Under the pieces are notes generated by a model that saw only the letters and a list, made by a program, of their open reading frames with translations, was not told where the DNA came from and ran no database searches. From the NCBI RefSeq assembly GCF_039555755.1, contig NZ_CP154631.1:2976001-3040000 (forward strand): a DNA stretch of 64,000 nt. Reading direction: 5' to 3'. Shown here piece by piece: positions 44,218 to 54,377 of the stretch. The DNA comes from Pseudomonas sediminis (GTDB taxonomy: Bacteria > Pseudomonadota > Gammaproteobacteria > Pseudomonadales > Pseudomonadaceae). A program made the position numbers and the translations under genes. Each line of letters begins with the position of its first letter. Position 1 is the first letter of the stretch.

Positions 44218-46857
44218 ATGGCGAAAATCATTGATGCGCGCTTGCGCGACAACGTACACCTGCTCGGCGAACTGCTCGGGAACACCATCCGTGCGCAGCA
44301 CGGAGATCAGTTCTTCGACAAGATCGAGCGCATTCGCAAGTCGGCCAAGGCCGGTCGTCGTGGCTCTGCCGCGGGTGCCGAGCAGTTGACCAGCACCCTG
44401 GGGGACCTGGGTGACGACGAACTGCTGCCGGTGGCGCGGGCCTTCAATCAGTTTCTCAACCTGGCCAACATCGCCGAGCAGCAGCACCGTGTGCGCCGTC
44501 GCCGTGCCGGTGAGCCCGAGCCATTCGAGTTGCGCGTGCTCGACGAGCTGCTCGAGCGCCTGCTCGCTGCCGGGCAGGGCAGCGATGATCTGGCGCGGCA
44601 ACTGGGGCGTCTGGACATCGAACTGGTGCTGACCGCGCACCCCACCGAAGTGGCGCGGCGTACGCTGATCCAGAAATACGATGCCATCGCCGCGCAACTG
44701 ACGGCGCTGGATCACAGCGACCTGTCGCCGAGTGAACGTGAGCGCATCGTCGAACGTTTGCAGCGGCTGATCGCCGAGGCTTGGCACACCGAGGAAATTC
44801 GTCGTAGCCGGCCCAGCCCGGTGGACGAAGCCAAGTGGGGTTTCGCTGTCATCGAGCATTCGCTATGGCAGGCCGTGCCGCAGTTCCTGCGCCGTGCCGA
44901 TCAGAGCCTGCAGGCCGCTACCGGCCTGCGTCTGCCGCTGGAGGCTGCGCCGATTCGCTTCGCCTCGTGGATGGGCGGTGACCGTGACGGCAACCCCAAT
45001 GTCACCGCGCGCGTGACCCGTGAGGTGTTGCTGCTGGCGCGCTGGATGGCCGCGGATCTCTACCTGCGCGACGTGGACAATCTGGCCGCGGAACTGTCCA
45101 TGCAGCAGGCCAGTGACGAACTGCGCGCGCAGGTGGGCGACAGTGCCGAACCGTACCGTGCCTTGCTCAAGCAGCTGCGCGAGCGCCTGCGCGAAACGCG
45201 TAGCTGGGCGCAGCAGGCCCTCACTGCCGATGTGGCGCCGAGTACTGCAGTGCTGTGCGACAACCATGAGCTGCTGGCGCCGCTGCAGCTCTGCTACCAG
45301 TCGCTGCATGCCTGCGGCATGGGTGTGATTGCCGATGGTCCGTTGCTCGATTGCCTGCGCCGGGCAGCCACCTTCGGTCTATTTCTGGTACGCCTCGATG
45401 TTCGTCAGGATTCCTCCCGGCACGCTGCGGCGATGTCGGAAATCACCGATTATCTCGGCCTCGGTCGCTACGTCGAATGGGATGAGGAGGCGCGCCTCAG
45501 TTTTCTCCAGCGCGAGCTGGATAACCGCCGGCCACTGCTGCCGAACGACTATCGTCCTTCGGCCGATACTGCCGAGGTACTCGCCACCTGCCGCGAGGTG
45601 GCTGCCGCTCCCGCCGCATCGCTGGGCTCCTACGTGATCTCCATGGCCGGTGCTGCCTCCGACGTGCTGGCCGTGCAACTGCTGCTGAAAGAGGCCGGGT
45701 TGCGCCGGCCGATGCGGGTGGTGCCACTTTTCGAAACCCTGGCCGATTTGGACCACGCCGGGCCGGTTATCGACCGGCTACTGGGGTTGCCCGGCTATCG
45801 CGCGCGGCTGCATGGCCCTCAGGAAGTGATGATCGGTTATTCCGATTCGGCCAAGGACGCCGGTACAACCGCGGCAGCCTGGGCGCAGTACCGCGCCCAG
45901 GAGGAACTGGTGCGCCTGTGTCGCGAGCACCAGGTCGAACTGCTGTTGTTCCACGGTCGCGGTGGCACCGTCGGCCGTGGCGGTGGCCCTGCTCACGCAG
46001 CCATTCTGTCGCAACCCCCGGGCTCGGTGGCGGGCCGTTTCCGCACCACCGAGCAGGGGGAAATGATCCGCTTCAAGTTCGGCCTGCCGGATATCGCCGT
46101 GCAGAACCTCAACCTCTATCTGGCCGCGGTGCTGGAAGCCACGCTGCTGCCGCCACCGGTACCGGAGCCAAGCTGGCGGGCGATGATGGACCGCCTTGCC
46201 GATGTCGGCGTGAAGGCCTATCGCGGCGTGGTGCGCGAGCATCCGCAGTTCGTCGAATACTTCCGCCAGGCCACGCCGGAGCAGGAGCTCGGCCGTTTGC
46301 CGCTGGGCAGCCGCCCGGCCAAGCGGCGCGAAGGCGGTGTGGAGAGCCTGCGGGCGATCCCGTGGATCTTCGCCTGGACCCAGACGCGACTGATGCTGCC
46401 GGCCTGGCTCGGCTGGGAGCAGGCCCTGGGACAAGCCCTGCAAGGCGGTGATGCTGACCTGCTGAAAAGCATGCGCGAACAATGGCCGTTCTTTCGCACC
46501 CGCATCGACATGCTGGAAATGGTCCTGACCAAGGCGGACGCCAATATCGCTGCCCTGTATGACCAGCGCCTGGTCGAGCCGGCACTGCAGCCGCTGGGGG
46601 CGCAGTTACGCGACCTATTGTCGCAGGCGTGCGCTGCCGTGCTGGAATTGACCGGGCAGTCGCGCCTGCTCGCGCACAATCCGGAAACCCTGGAATCGAT
46701 CAGCGTACGCAACACCTACCTCGACCCGCTGCACCTGCTGCAGGTCGAGCTGCTGGCGCGCTGCCGGCAACGTCAACAGGCGCCCGAGAGCCCTCTGGAG
46801 CAGGCGTTGCTGGTCAGCGTGGCAGGTATCGCTGCAGGTTTGCGCAACACCGGTTGA
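44218..46857 (+). CDS. ppc: Phosphoenolpyruvate carboxylase
   Basis: 879 residues, homotetrameric enzyme carboxylating PEP to oxaloacetate (anaplerosis). Catalytic landmarks: [15 protein letters not shown] with the essential His, YSDSAKDAG, and the Gly-rich loop [19 protein letters not shown]. The C-terminus ends LRNTG, close to the usual QNTG. ATG preceded by GGGAGGAG. Complete. Confidence 0.97.
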   Translation: MAKIIDARLRDNVHLLGELLGNTIRAQHGDQFFDKIERIRKSAKAGRRGSAAGAEQLTSTLGDLGDDELLPVARAFNQFLNLANIAEQQHRVRRRRAGEPEPFELRVLDELLERLLAAGQGSDDLARQLGRLDIELVLTAHPTEVARRTLIQKYDAIAAQLTALDHSDLSPSERERIVERLQRLIAEAWHTEEIRRSRPSPVDEAKWGFAVIEHSLWQAVPQFLRRADQSLQAATGLRLPLEAAPIRFASWMGGDRDGNPNVTARVTREVLLLARWMAADLYLRDVDNLAAELSMQQASDELRAQVGDSAEPYRALLKQLRERLRETRSWAQQALTADVAPSTAVLCDNHELLAPLQLCYQSLHACGMGVIADGPLLDCLRRAATFGLFLVRLDVRQDSSRHAAAMSEITDYLGLGRYVEWDEEARLSFLQRELDNRRPLLPNDYRPSADTAEVLATCREVAAAPAASLGSYVISMAGAASDVLAVQLLLKEAGLRRPMRVVPLFETLADLDHAGPVIDRLLGLPGYRARLHGPQEVMIGYSDSAKDAGTTAAAWAQYRAQEELVRLCREHQVELLLFHGRGGTVGRGGGPAHAAILSQPPGSVAGRFRTTEQGEMIRFKFGLPDIAVQNLNLYLAAVLEATLLPPPVPEPSWRAMMDRLADVGVKAYRGVVREHPQFVEYFRQATPEQELGRLPLGSRPAKRREGGVESLRAIPWIFAWTQTRLMLPAWLGWEQALGQALQGGDADLLKSMREQWPFFRTRIDMLEMVLTKADANIAALYDQRLVEPALQPLGAQLRDLLSQACAAVLELTGQSRLLAHNPETLESISVRNTYLDPLHLLQVELLARCRQRQQAPESPLEQALLVSVAGIAAGLRNTG

Positions 46858-47062
46858 AGGACGGCAGGTGCTGGCCGTCATATGCCTGGCCAGCGTCATA
46901 TACTGGATTCAGGCCGCCAGGAGGAGGGGTTTTATCCGACTTTTGGCGGCTTGTGCGCCTGGGGTGCGCTGTGTATCTTGAGCAGCCTTTTGGCCGCTAC
47001 GGCAGCCGCACTACATTCAAGAGATTGGCCCCACGAGGCGAGTCCGACCGATTACTACATAA

Positions 47063-47728
<666 letters not shown>

Positions 47729-47752
47729 GTCCAGCTCGCCGAGTGTCATCGC

Positions 47753-47781
47753 AACAAGGCCCCGAAAGGGGCCTTGTTCGT
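47753..47781 (+). terminator. Intrinsic terminator after adk
   Basis: AACAAGGCCCC (47753-47763), GAAA loop, GGGGCCTTGTT (47768-47778), then CGTTT. Very stable 11-bp stem. Confidence 0.9.
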
Positions 47782-47908
47782 TTATGGAACCTGATACGTT
47801 CTGGTCGCTCTCAAGCATGGCCGCGCAATGCGGGCCGACTAATATCGACGATGCAGCCTCCGGCCGGCGCCGGGGCGTGTCGATAACCTATAAGGAAGAG
47901 GGCATTCA

Positions 47909-48670
47909 ATGACCGAGAAACGCATCTGGCTGGGCCTTGCGGTATCGCTGCTGGCCACTCCGCTGGCATTTGCTGACAGCAAAGAAGATTGTTCCGTCGC
48001 CGAATTCACCATGGGTTTGCGCTTTCAGCAGCAGTCCGCTGAGGTCCAGGCGCTGCAACTGCAGGCCTACAACATCGCCACGGAGAAGCTCGACAAGGCT
48101 GTGGCGGCGGCGAAGGATCCCTCGAAGCTGGCCATCGTCACCGACCTCGACGAAACCGTGATCGACAACAGTGCGCTGCTGGCGCGCGATCTGGCCAACT
48201 GTCATCAGTACGATGCCTGGGACACCTGGCTGCCCTGGGAACGTGACGGTACGCCGGAGCTGATCCCTGGCGCGAAGAAGTTTCTCGAGCATGCCGACAA
48301 GCTCGGCGTGACCATCCGCTACGTCTCCGATCGTGCCGACGAGCAGAAGAAATACACCCTGGCTACCCTGAGCAAACTGGGCCTGCCGCAGGTATCGGAA
48401 GAGAGCGTGCTGCTGCTCGGGCCGCCCAAGGTCGAGCGTCGCGCCATCGTCAGTGCCGATCACCAGATCATCATGCTGCTGGGCGATACGCTGCATGACT
48501 TCGATGCGCGCTTCCGTAAAACGCCGCTCGACGCGCAGCGCAAGACCGTTGCCGAAGAATCGGACAAGTGGGGTGTGGAGTGGATCGTGTTCCCCAATGC
48601 CGGATATGGCACCTGGTCCAAGGCGCCGCTCAAAGGCTGGGAGGCCGAGCCGGTAGTCGAGCCCTGGTAA
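47909..48670 (+). CDS. Periplasmic acid phosphatase, e(P4)/class C-like HAD family
   Basis: 253 residues. Cleavable signal peptide (LGLAVSLLATPLAFA, cut before DS), without a lipobox. HAD motif I DLDETVID supplies the nucleophilic Asp; later LLGDTLHDF is motif IV. Resembles lipoprotein e(P4)-type 5'-nucleotidases that supply nucleosides or NAD precursors, but the missing lipobox argues for a soluble periplasmic form. ATG follows AAGGAAGAGGG. A repeat begins directly after its stop. Confidence 0.87.
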   Translation: MTEKRIWLGLAVSLLATPLAFADSKEDCSVAEFTMGLRFQQQSAEVQALQLQAYNIATEKLDKAVAAAKDPSKLAIVTDLDETVIDNSALLARDLANCHQYDAWDTWLPWERDGTPELIPGAKKFLEHADKLGVTIRYVSDRADEQKKYTLATLSKLGLPQVSEESVLLLGPPKVERRAIVSADHQIIMLLGDTLHDFDARFRKTPLDAQRKTVAEESDKWGVEWIVFPNAGYGTWSKAPLKGWEAEPVVEPW

Positions 48671-48865
48671 GAGCCTGTTCAAAGTCTGCTGCGCGTCGGC
48701 CCTGCCGCGTTAAAAACAGGCGCGGAAAGCCGCTTGCGGCTAACGCGCTTTAGCGCGGCCCGAAGGGCGAACGAAGTGAGTAATGCTCATGTACAAAAGT
48801 ACACTCCGCTTTCTCGCCTGTTTTTGCCTTGCATTGCTCTAGCTCGCGAGACTTTGAGCAGGCTC
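48671..48865. repeat. Long imperfect palindrome, family A copy 3
   Basis: Arms GAGCCTGTTCAAAGTCT / AGACTTTGAGCAGGCTC pair almost perfectly. The core matches the other copies but carries an additional ~45 bp segment near 48725-48780 (GCTTGCGGCTAACGCGC). It begins one base after the phosphatase stop and is bounded by direct TAAG (48668-48671 and 48866-48869). The remaining ~110 bp to tsaB shows no gene. Confidence 0.85.
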
Positions 48866-48976
48866 TAAGGGTGCCCATCGGTCGCTCGGCGCAAGTCGGG
48901 CGCCGACATGGTGCTGGAAAAAATGTCGTCGAGCCGGTCTAATGCCGGCTCTTTTTTATTCAACTGTCCGAATGCA

Positions 48977-49660
48977 ATGACCACTCTCCTGGCCCTCGAT
49001 ACCGCCACCGAAGCCTGCTCCGTCGCGCTGCTGCATGATGGTCGCGTGCTCAGCCACTACGAAGTCGCCCCGCGTATGCACGCGCAGCGTCTGTTGCCGA
49101 TGATTCAGCAACTGCTGGGCGAGGCGGGTATCGCCGCTTCGGCACTTGATGCCATTGCCTTCGGCCGTGGTCCGGGTGCGTTCACCGGGGTGCGTATCGC
49201 TATCGGCGTGGTACAGGGCCTGGCCTTTGCACTGGATCGACCGGTGCTGCCGGTTTCCAATCTGGCCGTGCTGGCCCAGCGCGCGCTGCGTGAGCAGGGC
49301 GCGACTCAGGTTGCCGCCGCCATCGACGCGCGCATGGACGAGGTTTACTGGGGGTGCTACCGCGCAGAAGCCGGCGAGATGCGCCTGCTTGGCCAGGAAG
49401 CGGTGTTGCCGCCGGAGCAAGCTGAAGCGCCGCGTGGCAGCGATGGTGAGTGGTTCGGCGCCGGCACGGGCTGGGGCACCTTCGCCGCGCGTCTCGCCCT
49501 CAGGCCTGTGGGCATGGATGGCAGCCTGCTGCCGCATGCCGAAGACTTGCTGAGCCTGGCTCGTTTTGCCTGGGCCCGTGGCGAGGCGTTGTCGGCTGAT
49601 CAGGCGCAACCGGTGTACCTGCGTGATCAGGTCGCCACGCCGAAAGCACCGCAGGCATGA
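48977..49660 (+). CDS. tsaB: tRNA threonylcarbamoyladenosine biosynthesis protein TsaB
   Basis: 227 residues. Partner of TsaD/TsaE in making t6A37 of ANN-decoding tRNAs. Actin-like fold motif LALDTATEACSVALLHDG and GRGPGAFTGVRI are present. The ATG at 48977 was chosen over the frame's open extension from 48908. Lies ~300 bp from adk-like neighbours; conserved near ppc/adk in pseudomonads. Confidence 0.95.
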   Translation: MTTLLALDTATEACSVALLHDGRVLSHYEVAPRMHAQRLLPMIQQLLGEAGIAASALDAIAFGRGPGAFTGVRIAIGVVQGLAFALDRPVLPVSNLAVLAQRALREQGATQVAAAIDARMDEVYWGCYRAEAGEMRLLGQEAVLPPEQAEAPRGSDGEWFGAGTGWGTFAARLALRPVGMDGSLLPHAEDLLSLARFAWARGEALSADQAQPVYLRDQVATPKAPQA

Positions 49661-49773
49661 CAGCTGGTCGGATGCTTGACGTCAGTATTCCCTTGGCATT
49701 TGCCAACGACGCAGGCCGCCGCTACATTGCCAGCACTGTCCCTTGTTCAGCCGAGTCCACCGAGCAGTCCTAG

Positions 49774-50118
49774 ATGCGGATCGACGGTTACTTACCCTCC
49801 TACTCGCCAGATCGTGGCCCCCGTTCGGGAACCGCGGTCACGCCCTATCGTGAGGCGCAGCGGGAGGTCGAGGCTCAGCGTGAACAGCCGGCTGCACCCT
49901 CCAGCAGCCAGGGGCTGGAGCAGGCGCCGCAGATTCGCCGCGTACAGGCCAGCAGCAGTAACACCGACAGCCTGCCGACCCGTTCGCAGGATCTCGGTTA
50001 TCAACAGCTTGCGTTGAGCAACCGTGCTGCTCAGGCGTTGGCCAGCTACAGCACCACCGCCGCTTACGCCAGCGATTACGATGCGCAGGAAGTGCTCGGG
50101 CTCGATCTCTACGCGTAA
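49774..50118 (+). CDS. Conserved hypothetical protein, unknown function
   Basis: 114 residues, Ser/Gln/Ala-rich, with no transmembrane segment or signal: MRIDGYLPSYSPD at the start and ASYSTTAAYASDYDAQEVLGLD at the end. Looks like a low-complexity, possibly disordered, cytosolic protein. A pseudomonad-wide short ORF occurs at this position near tsaB, which supports its reality, but I cannot name a family. Confidence 0.55.
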   Translation: MRIDGYLPSYSPDRGPRSGTAVTPYREAQREVEAQREQPAAPSSSQGLEQAPQIRRVQASSSNTDSLPTRSQDLGYQQLALSNRAAQALASYSTTAAYASDYDAQEVLGLDLYA

Positions 50119-50160
50119 CCCCGTTTCACACCCTCTCAGCCAGGCCCGCTAAACAGATCG

Positions 50161-51030
50161 ATGAGCGCTGCGCTTCCCTATTACCTCGGTTGCCCATCTT
50201 GGAGCGAAGCGGCCTGGCGCGCCACGCTGTATCCGCAGGATACCCGGCCAACCGAGTTTCTCAGCCGCTACACCGAGGTATTCAACGCGGTGGAAGGCAA
50301 CACCACGTTCTATGCCAGACCCAGCGAGCAAACAGTGGCGCGCTGGGCGCAGGCCATGCCGGCGCACTTTCGGTTCTGCGCCAAGTTGCCGCGAGACATC
50401 AGTCACAGCGAGGATCTCTGTCAGCAACTGGATGAGGTCACGCAGTTTCGTCAGTTGCTGGCACCGCTCGGCGAGCGGGTGGCGCCATACTGGCTGCAAC
50501 TACCGGCCAGCTTCGGTCCGTCGCGGTTGGCGGAGCTGGCGGCGTTCATCGAGCAGTGGGGAGACTGGCCGCTGGCGATAGAGGTGCGCCACCCGGAGTT
50601 CTTCGCCAAGGGCGATGCCGAACGCGTGCTCAATCGCCTGCTGCACGAGCGCGGTATAGAGCGCATCTGTCTGGATTCGCGTGCGCTGTTCAGCTGCGAT
50701 TCGCAGGAGCCCGCCGTGCTGCATGCGCAAGCCAAGAAGCCGCGCTTGCCGACTCGTCCTACCGCGTTCAGTCAGAGCCCGCAGTTGCGCTTCATCGGCC
50801 ATCCCGAGTTGTTGGCCAACGACCCCTTCATGCTGCCCTGGCTGGACAAGGCTGCCGGCTGGATCGAGCAGGGGTTGCGCCCTTACGTCTTCGCCCATAC
50901 CTCGGACAACCGCCTGGCACCGGAGCTGGCGCGGCGTTTTCATGAGCAGCTGATGCAGCGCCTGCCTGGCTTGCCCGAACTGCCGGTTTTGCAGACGGAG
51001 CCGGAACTGGAGCAGCTTGGCTTACTCTGA
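50161..51030 (+). CDS. DUF72 (YecE-like) protein
   Basis: 289 residues. TIM-barrel-like DUF72 family of unknown activity. Recognised by YYLGCPSWSEAAWRATLYP, NTTFYARPSEQTVARWA, FRFCAKLPRDISH and IEVRHPEFF. Cytoplasmic. Follows the tsaB-region hypothetical with 42 bp and precedes the extensin-like gene. Confidence 0.9.
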   Translation: MSAALPYYLGCPSWSEAAWRATLYPQDTRPTEFLSRYTEVFNAVEGNTTFYARPSEQTVARWAQAMPAHFRFCAKLPRDISHSEDLCQQLDEVTQFRQLLAPLGERVAPYWLQLPASFGPSRLAELAAFIEQWGDWPLAIEVRHPEFFAKGDAERVLNRLLHERGIERICLDSRALFSCDSQEPAVLHAQAKKPRLPTRPTAFSQSPQLRFIGHPELLANDPFMLPWLDKAAGWIEQGLRPYVFAHTSDNRLAPELARRFHEQLMQRLPGLPELPVLQTEPELEQLGLL

Positions 51031-51042
51031 TGGAGCATGGAT

Positions 51043-51744
51043 ATGCTGATACGGATAATCGGCCGTTTGCTGTTTCTCTCCGTGCTACTGGGCGCGGCGT
51101 TGCTGGTAGCGCTGTGGCGTGGTTGGCTGGATGTGGCGCCGCGTTTCAACCCCTGGGCGCCGCTGGACGTGCGAGAAACGCCGAACCTGCTGACCCCCTT
51201 CAAACTCTGGCGCCGGAGCGAGGATCGTGAGCTATGCGACCTGGCCCTGGCGACTTCTGACCTGCGTTTTACCCGTCTGCCCGACAGCACGCCGCATCCT
51301 GGCTGCCCGATTGAAAATGCCGTGCGTATTCAGGGGGCCAGCGTTGGTCTGAGCAGCAGTTTCATGGCTACCTGCCCGTTGGCTGTGAGCTTCGCTTTGT
51401 TCGAGCGACATGGCTTGCAGCCGGCTGCACAGGCGGTGTTCGGCCAGCCGGTGACCCGTGTCGAACACGTCGGCAGTTTCGCCTGTCGCAGTATTGCCGG
51501 GAGCCAGCGGCCCAGTCAGCATTCCTATGCCAATGCGCTGGACATGGTCGGTTTCCGTCTGCGCGACGGCCAGCACATCAGCGTGTTGCGCGACTGGCCG
51601 GGACAGGGCGACAAGGCGCGCTTTCTGCGCCTGGTACAGGAAGCGGCCTGTGACAGCTTCAATGTCACTCTGGGACCTGAATACAACACCGCGCACCGCG
51701 ATCACTTTCACGTGGACATGGGCATGTGGCGCATGTGCCGCTGA
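51043..51744 (+). CDS. Extensin-like C-terminal family protein, possible M15-type peptidase
   Basis: 233 residues. One N-terminal hydrophobic anchor (LIRIIGRLLFLSVLLGAALL). The extensin-like C domain has SIAGSQRPSQHSYANALDMVGF and HRDHFHVDMG, i.e. a H...D and HxH arrangement like zinc M15 D-Ala-D-Ala peptidases. Probably acts on peptidoglycan in the periplasm. ATG 51043 is favoured by GGAG at 51032-51035; ATG 51037 is the alternative. Confidence 0.85.
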   Translation: MLIRIIGRLLFLSVLLGAALLVALWRGWLDVAPRFNPWAPLDVRETPNLLTPFKLWRRSEDRELCDLALATSDLRFTRLPDSTPHPGCPIENAVRIQGASVGLSSSFMATCPLAVSFALFERHGLQPAAQAVFGQPVTRVEHVGSFACRSIAGSQRPSQHSYANALDMVGFRLRDGQHISVLRDWPGQGDKARFLRLVQEAACDSFNVTLGPEYNTAHRDHFHVDMGMWRMCR

Positions 51745-51758
51745 CGCGCTTGCGATCT

Positions 51759-51811
51759 GTAGGGCGGGTGCAACCCGCCATAGCGCCAATGGCGGGTTGC
51801 ACCCGCCCTAC
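51759..51811. repeat. 53-bp palindrome, family B copy 2
   Basis: GTAGGGCGGGTGCAACCCGCC ... with the mirrored GGCGGGTTGCACCCGCCCTAC arm. It lies just 3' of the extensin-like gene and 27 bp before repeat A copy 4. Confidence 0.85.
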
Positions 51812-51837
51812 GGCAACGAAAAAGCTTCGCCATCCCT

Positions 51838-51980
51838 AGCAGGCTGTTGAAAAACTACCTGCGTTGCCATTGCTGCGTTAAAAACAGGCTCAAAATGCTC
51901 ATTTACAACTCGTAAACTCCGCTTTTCGCCTGTTTTTGCCTTGCACTGGCTGCCTCGCCTACGTTTTTCAATGGCCTGCT
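51838..51980. repeat. Long imperfect palindrome, family A copy 4
   Basis: Arms AGCAGGCTGTTGAAAAACT / ACGTTTTTCAATGGCCTGCT pair with few mismatches; the core matches copies 1 and 3 in the same orientation. Its right end overlaps the stop codon of the minus-strand EF-hand gene (TAG at 51979-51981). Bounded by direct CTAG (51836-51839 and 51979-51982). Confidence 0.85.
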
Positions 51981-52746
51981 AGCGTTTGGCCAATAGCAGA
52001 TCGGCCGCCTGTCCGCTGCGCCCATCGGCGAATTCGAAGCGACCCAGCTGTGCGATCTGGTCGTAAGCGCTGAGGGCGATGCTGACGTCGCGGGCGCGCA
52101 GGTCGATGGCGCTGACGCCGGCTTCGCCAAGCGTTTGCAGCTGCTGGCGGCCCTGGGCGTCGAAACGCAGCAGGCGCAGTCTGTCGAACACGGCATCGGC
52201 TGTATCGATACGGCCGTCGTCGTTATCGTCGAAGCGTGCCAGTTCGGCGAAGCCATTGGCGGCCCCATGCTGATCGCCGAAAAGTTCGCGGCCATCGTCG
52301 ATGCGCCCATTGCCGTTACGATCCAGCGCCAATAGCGCATCGTCACCGGTGGGTGCGCTGATCGAATCCATACGGCCGTCGGCATCCAGATCGAAACGCA
52401 CCGGACGGCCAAGACCACTGGTTGAGAAGCCGTTGCCAGCCATATCCAGCACCAGCGGGTCGACCTGCTGGGGCGCCTGGCCCACGCTGACATTCAGTTC
52501 CAGACCGCGTTGATCGATTACCGCCTGGCTGACCACGGCGGCGCTGCTGGGCACGGCAGGTGGCTCGGCGGTTTCCCGCAGCTCACGAGCGATCTCACCG
52601 GGCTTCTGCTCGTCTTCGATACCCAGGGTGCGGCGCAGAATCTGATAGTTGATGGATTCGTGCGTCGCGCGGTCGAGTTCGTCATCGAGAGGACGAGCGC
52701 TGACGGGGCTGTTATTTGGGCGTGGGGCGGAGAGGGCGTCGAACAT
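51979..52746 (-). CDS. EF-hand-like calcium-binding protein
   Basis: 255 residues from ATG 52746 (MFDALSAPRPNNS). After a low-complexity N-terminus (~1-85) come an RTX-toxin-type segment PLVLDMAGNGFSTSG and three Asp-rich loops: DLDADGRMDS, LDRNGNGRIDDGRELFGD and DDNDDGRIDTAD, typical EF-hand/dockerin-like calcium sites. This module is usually part of giant RTX/hemagglutinin proteins; here it stands alone. No signal peptide; location unclear. Divergent from rsmJ. Its stop lies inside repeat A copy 4. Confidence 0.8.
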   Translation of the reverse strand: MFDALSAPRPNNSPVSARPLDDELDRATHESINYQILRRTLGIEDEQKPGEIARELRETAEPPAVPSSAAVVSQAVIDQRGLELNVSVGQAPQQVDPLVLDMAGNGFSTSGLGRPVRFDLDADGRMDSISAPTGDDALLALDRNGNGRIDDGRELFGDQHGAANGFAELARFDDNDDGRIDTADAVFDRLRLLRFDAQGRQQLQTLGEAGVSAIDLRARDVSIALSAYDQIAQLGRFEFADGRSGQAADLLLAKR

Positions 52747-52852
52747 GTTCACTCTCGATGCGGCTGTCGGCGGCCGGGTCTGGCAGAATGCCGCTTCTTC
52801 GATATCGGCCGTGTGGCCGGTGCTTTGAGTGATTTTTGAGCAGAACGAGCCA

Positions 52853-53638
52853 ATGACCGACGAGTGGCACAACGCCAGCATCCGCATCCAAGCCTTGCAT
52901 CCTCAGTACGCCGAAGCGGCCGCCCGGTGGGCGTCACGTCTGGGTCTGGCGCAGGAGGGCGAGACTGAGTTCGCTCTGCAACTGGGTGACGACGGGCTGC
53001 AACTGGTCGAGCTGGGCGACAAGGCGCCTGGTCCGGTGCGGGTGGATTTCGTCGAGGGGGCGGCGGCGCATCGCCGCCAGTTCGGCGGCGGCAGTGGGCA
53101 GATGATTGCCAAGGCCGTAGGCGTGCAATCGGGCATTCGGCCATGGATTCTCGATGCGACGGCGGGGCTGGGGCGTGACTCGTTCGTGCTGGCCAGCCTG
53201 GGCTGCGAGATGACCCTGATCGAGCGTCAGCCGCTGGTCGCTGCGCTATTGGAAGACGGCCTGCAGCGTGCGGCGCTGGATTTCGATGTGGCGCCCATCG
53301 TCGCGCGCATGCGCCTGCTTACCGGAAATGCCATCGAGCTGATGCGCAACTGGCAGGACGAGGCACCGCAGGTGATCTACCTCGATCCGATGTTCCCGCA
53401 TCGTGACAAGAGTGCGCTGGTGAAGAAGGAAATGCGCCTGTTCCGCCCGTTCGTCGGTGATGATCTGGATGCGCCGGCGTTGCTCGAAGCGGCGCTGGCG
53501 CTGGCCACTCATCGCGTGGTGGTCAAGCGCCCACGCAAGGCGCCGGCCATTGAAGGGAGCAAGCCGGGCTATGTGCTGGAAGGCAAGTCGAGCCGTTACG
53601 ACATCTACCCGAAGAAGAAGCTGGAAGCCAGCGCGTAG
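52853..53638 (+). CDS. rsmJ: 16S rRNA (guanine-1516-N2)-methyltransferase RsmJ
   Basis: 261 residues. SAM-binding [19 protein letters not shown], catalytic [18 protein letters not shown] and the C-terminal [13 protein letters not shown]. Class I methyltransferase acting on 30S rRNA. Start ATG ([10 protein letters not shown]) is preceded by GAGC...; an ORF extension to 52829 is unlikely. Adjacent to a TetR gene convergent on it. Confidence 0.93.
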   Translation: MTDEWHNASIRIQALHPQYAEAAARWASRLGLAQEGETEFALQLGDDGLQLVELGDKAPGPVRVDFVEGAAAHRRQFGGGSGQMIAKAVGVQSGIRPWILDATAGLGRDSFVLASLGCEMTLIERQPLVAALLEDGLQRAALDFDVAPIVARMRLLTGNAIELMRNWQDEAPQVIYLDPMFPHRDKSALVKKEMRLFRPFVGDDLDAPALLEAALALATHRVVVKRPRKAPAIEGSKPGYVLEGKSSRYDIYPKKKLEASA

Positions 53639-53650
53639 CGCCTCCCCGGT

Positions 53651-54286
53651 TCAGGGTCGGTAAGCGCGCAGAAACAGCTGTACCGCGTCCTGCACATGAT
53701 GTTCCGCGGCTTCCCCCTCAAGCGGCTCGCCACAGCCGATCAGCAGGCGGAAATGCGCGCCGCCCTTGAGCAGGCTGAAGAAGTGGTCGGCGGCCAGGTG
53801 CGGATTGTCCAGGCTCAGCAGTCCGCGCTGGGCCGCTTTGTGCAGCAGCACTTCCATCTCATCCTGCACCCGTTTCGGGCCGGCTTCGTAGAACATCTGC
53901 GACAGCTTGGAGCCCTGGCTGGCCAGGCTCACCATCATCCGGTGCATTTCCACGGATTCGCGGCTATTGACCAGCGCCAGGAAGCCGCGCGCGATGCCCA
54001 TTAGCTGGCTTTCCAGCGGTACGTTGTCCGGTAGCTCGAACAACAGTTCGGGGAGTTGCTCTTCGCATTTGGCCTTGATCGCCGCGGAGAACAGGGTCTC
54101 CTTGTCGGTGAAGTGGCTGTACACCGTGAGCTTGGAAACGCCCGCCTCGGCAGCGATGGCGTCCATGCTGCTACCGTCATAACCATTACGCAGGAACAGG
54201 CTCTTGGCCGCCTCGAGGATGGCGCGACGTTTGGCGGGGTCTTTCGGACGACCGGGGCCGGAAGGTTGTAACAACTTGTCAGGCAT
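53651..54286 (-). CDS. TetR-family regulator, probable RND pump repressor
   Basis: 211 residues. N-terminal helix-turn-helix (RRAILEAAKSLFLRNGYDGSSMDAIAAEA, VSKLTVYSHFTDKETLF) and a helical C-terminal ligand domain. Divergent from an RND adaptor-pump pair with a 91 bp gap, like MexL beside mexJK. It is likely to repress both; inference from arrangement. Confidence 0.85.
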   Translation of the reverse strand: MPDKLLQPSGPGRPKDPAKRRAILEAAKSLFLRNGYDGSSMDAIAAEAGVSKLTVYSHFTDKETLFSAAIKAKCEEQLPELLFELPDNVPLESQLMGIARGFLALVNSRESVEMHRMMVSLASQGSKLSQMFYEAGPKRVQDEMEVLLHKAAQRGLLSLDNPHLAADHFFSLLKGGAHFRLLIGCGEPLEGEAAEHHVQDAVQLFLRAYRP

Positions 54287-54299
54287 TGGCGGATTTTAA

Positions 54300-54341
54300 T
54301 ACTGGACTGGCGAGTTTGCTATTTTTACTATACCCGCCAGT
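54300..54341. promoter_or_regulatory. Candidate operator between the TetR gene and RND genes
   Basis: ACTGGCG (54306-54312) and CGCCAGT (54335-54341) form an inverted repeat flanking AT-rich TATTTTTACTATAC sequence in the divergent promoter region. Wide spacing makes it only a candidate. Confidence 0.4.
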
Positions 54342-54377
54342 ACAAATATTCCAAACCTTCTCTGAAAGGTCTTACAC

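Noticed and set aside
51903..52493. Minus-strand frame inside the EF-hand gene
   Set aside because: It overlaps a gene with clear calcium-binding loops in another frame and runs into repeat A copy 4.
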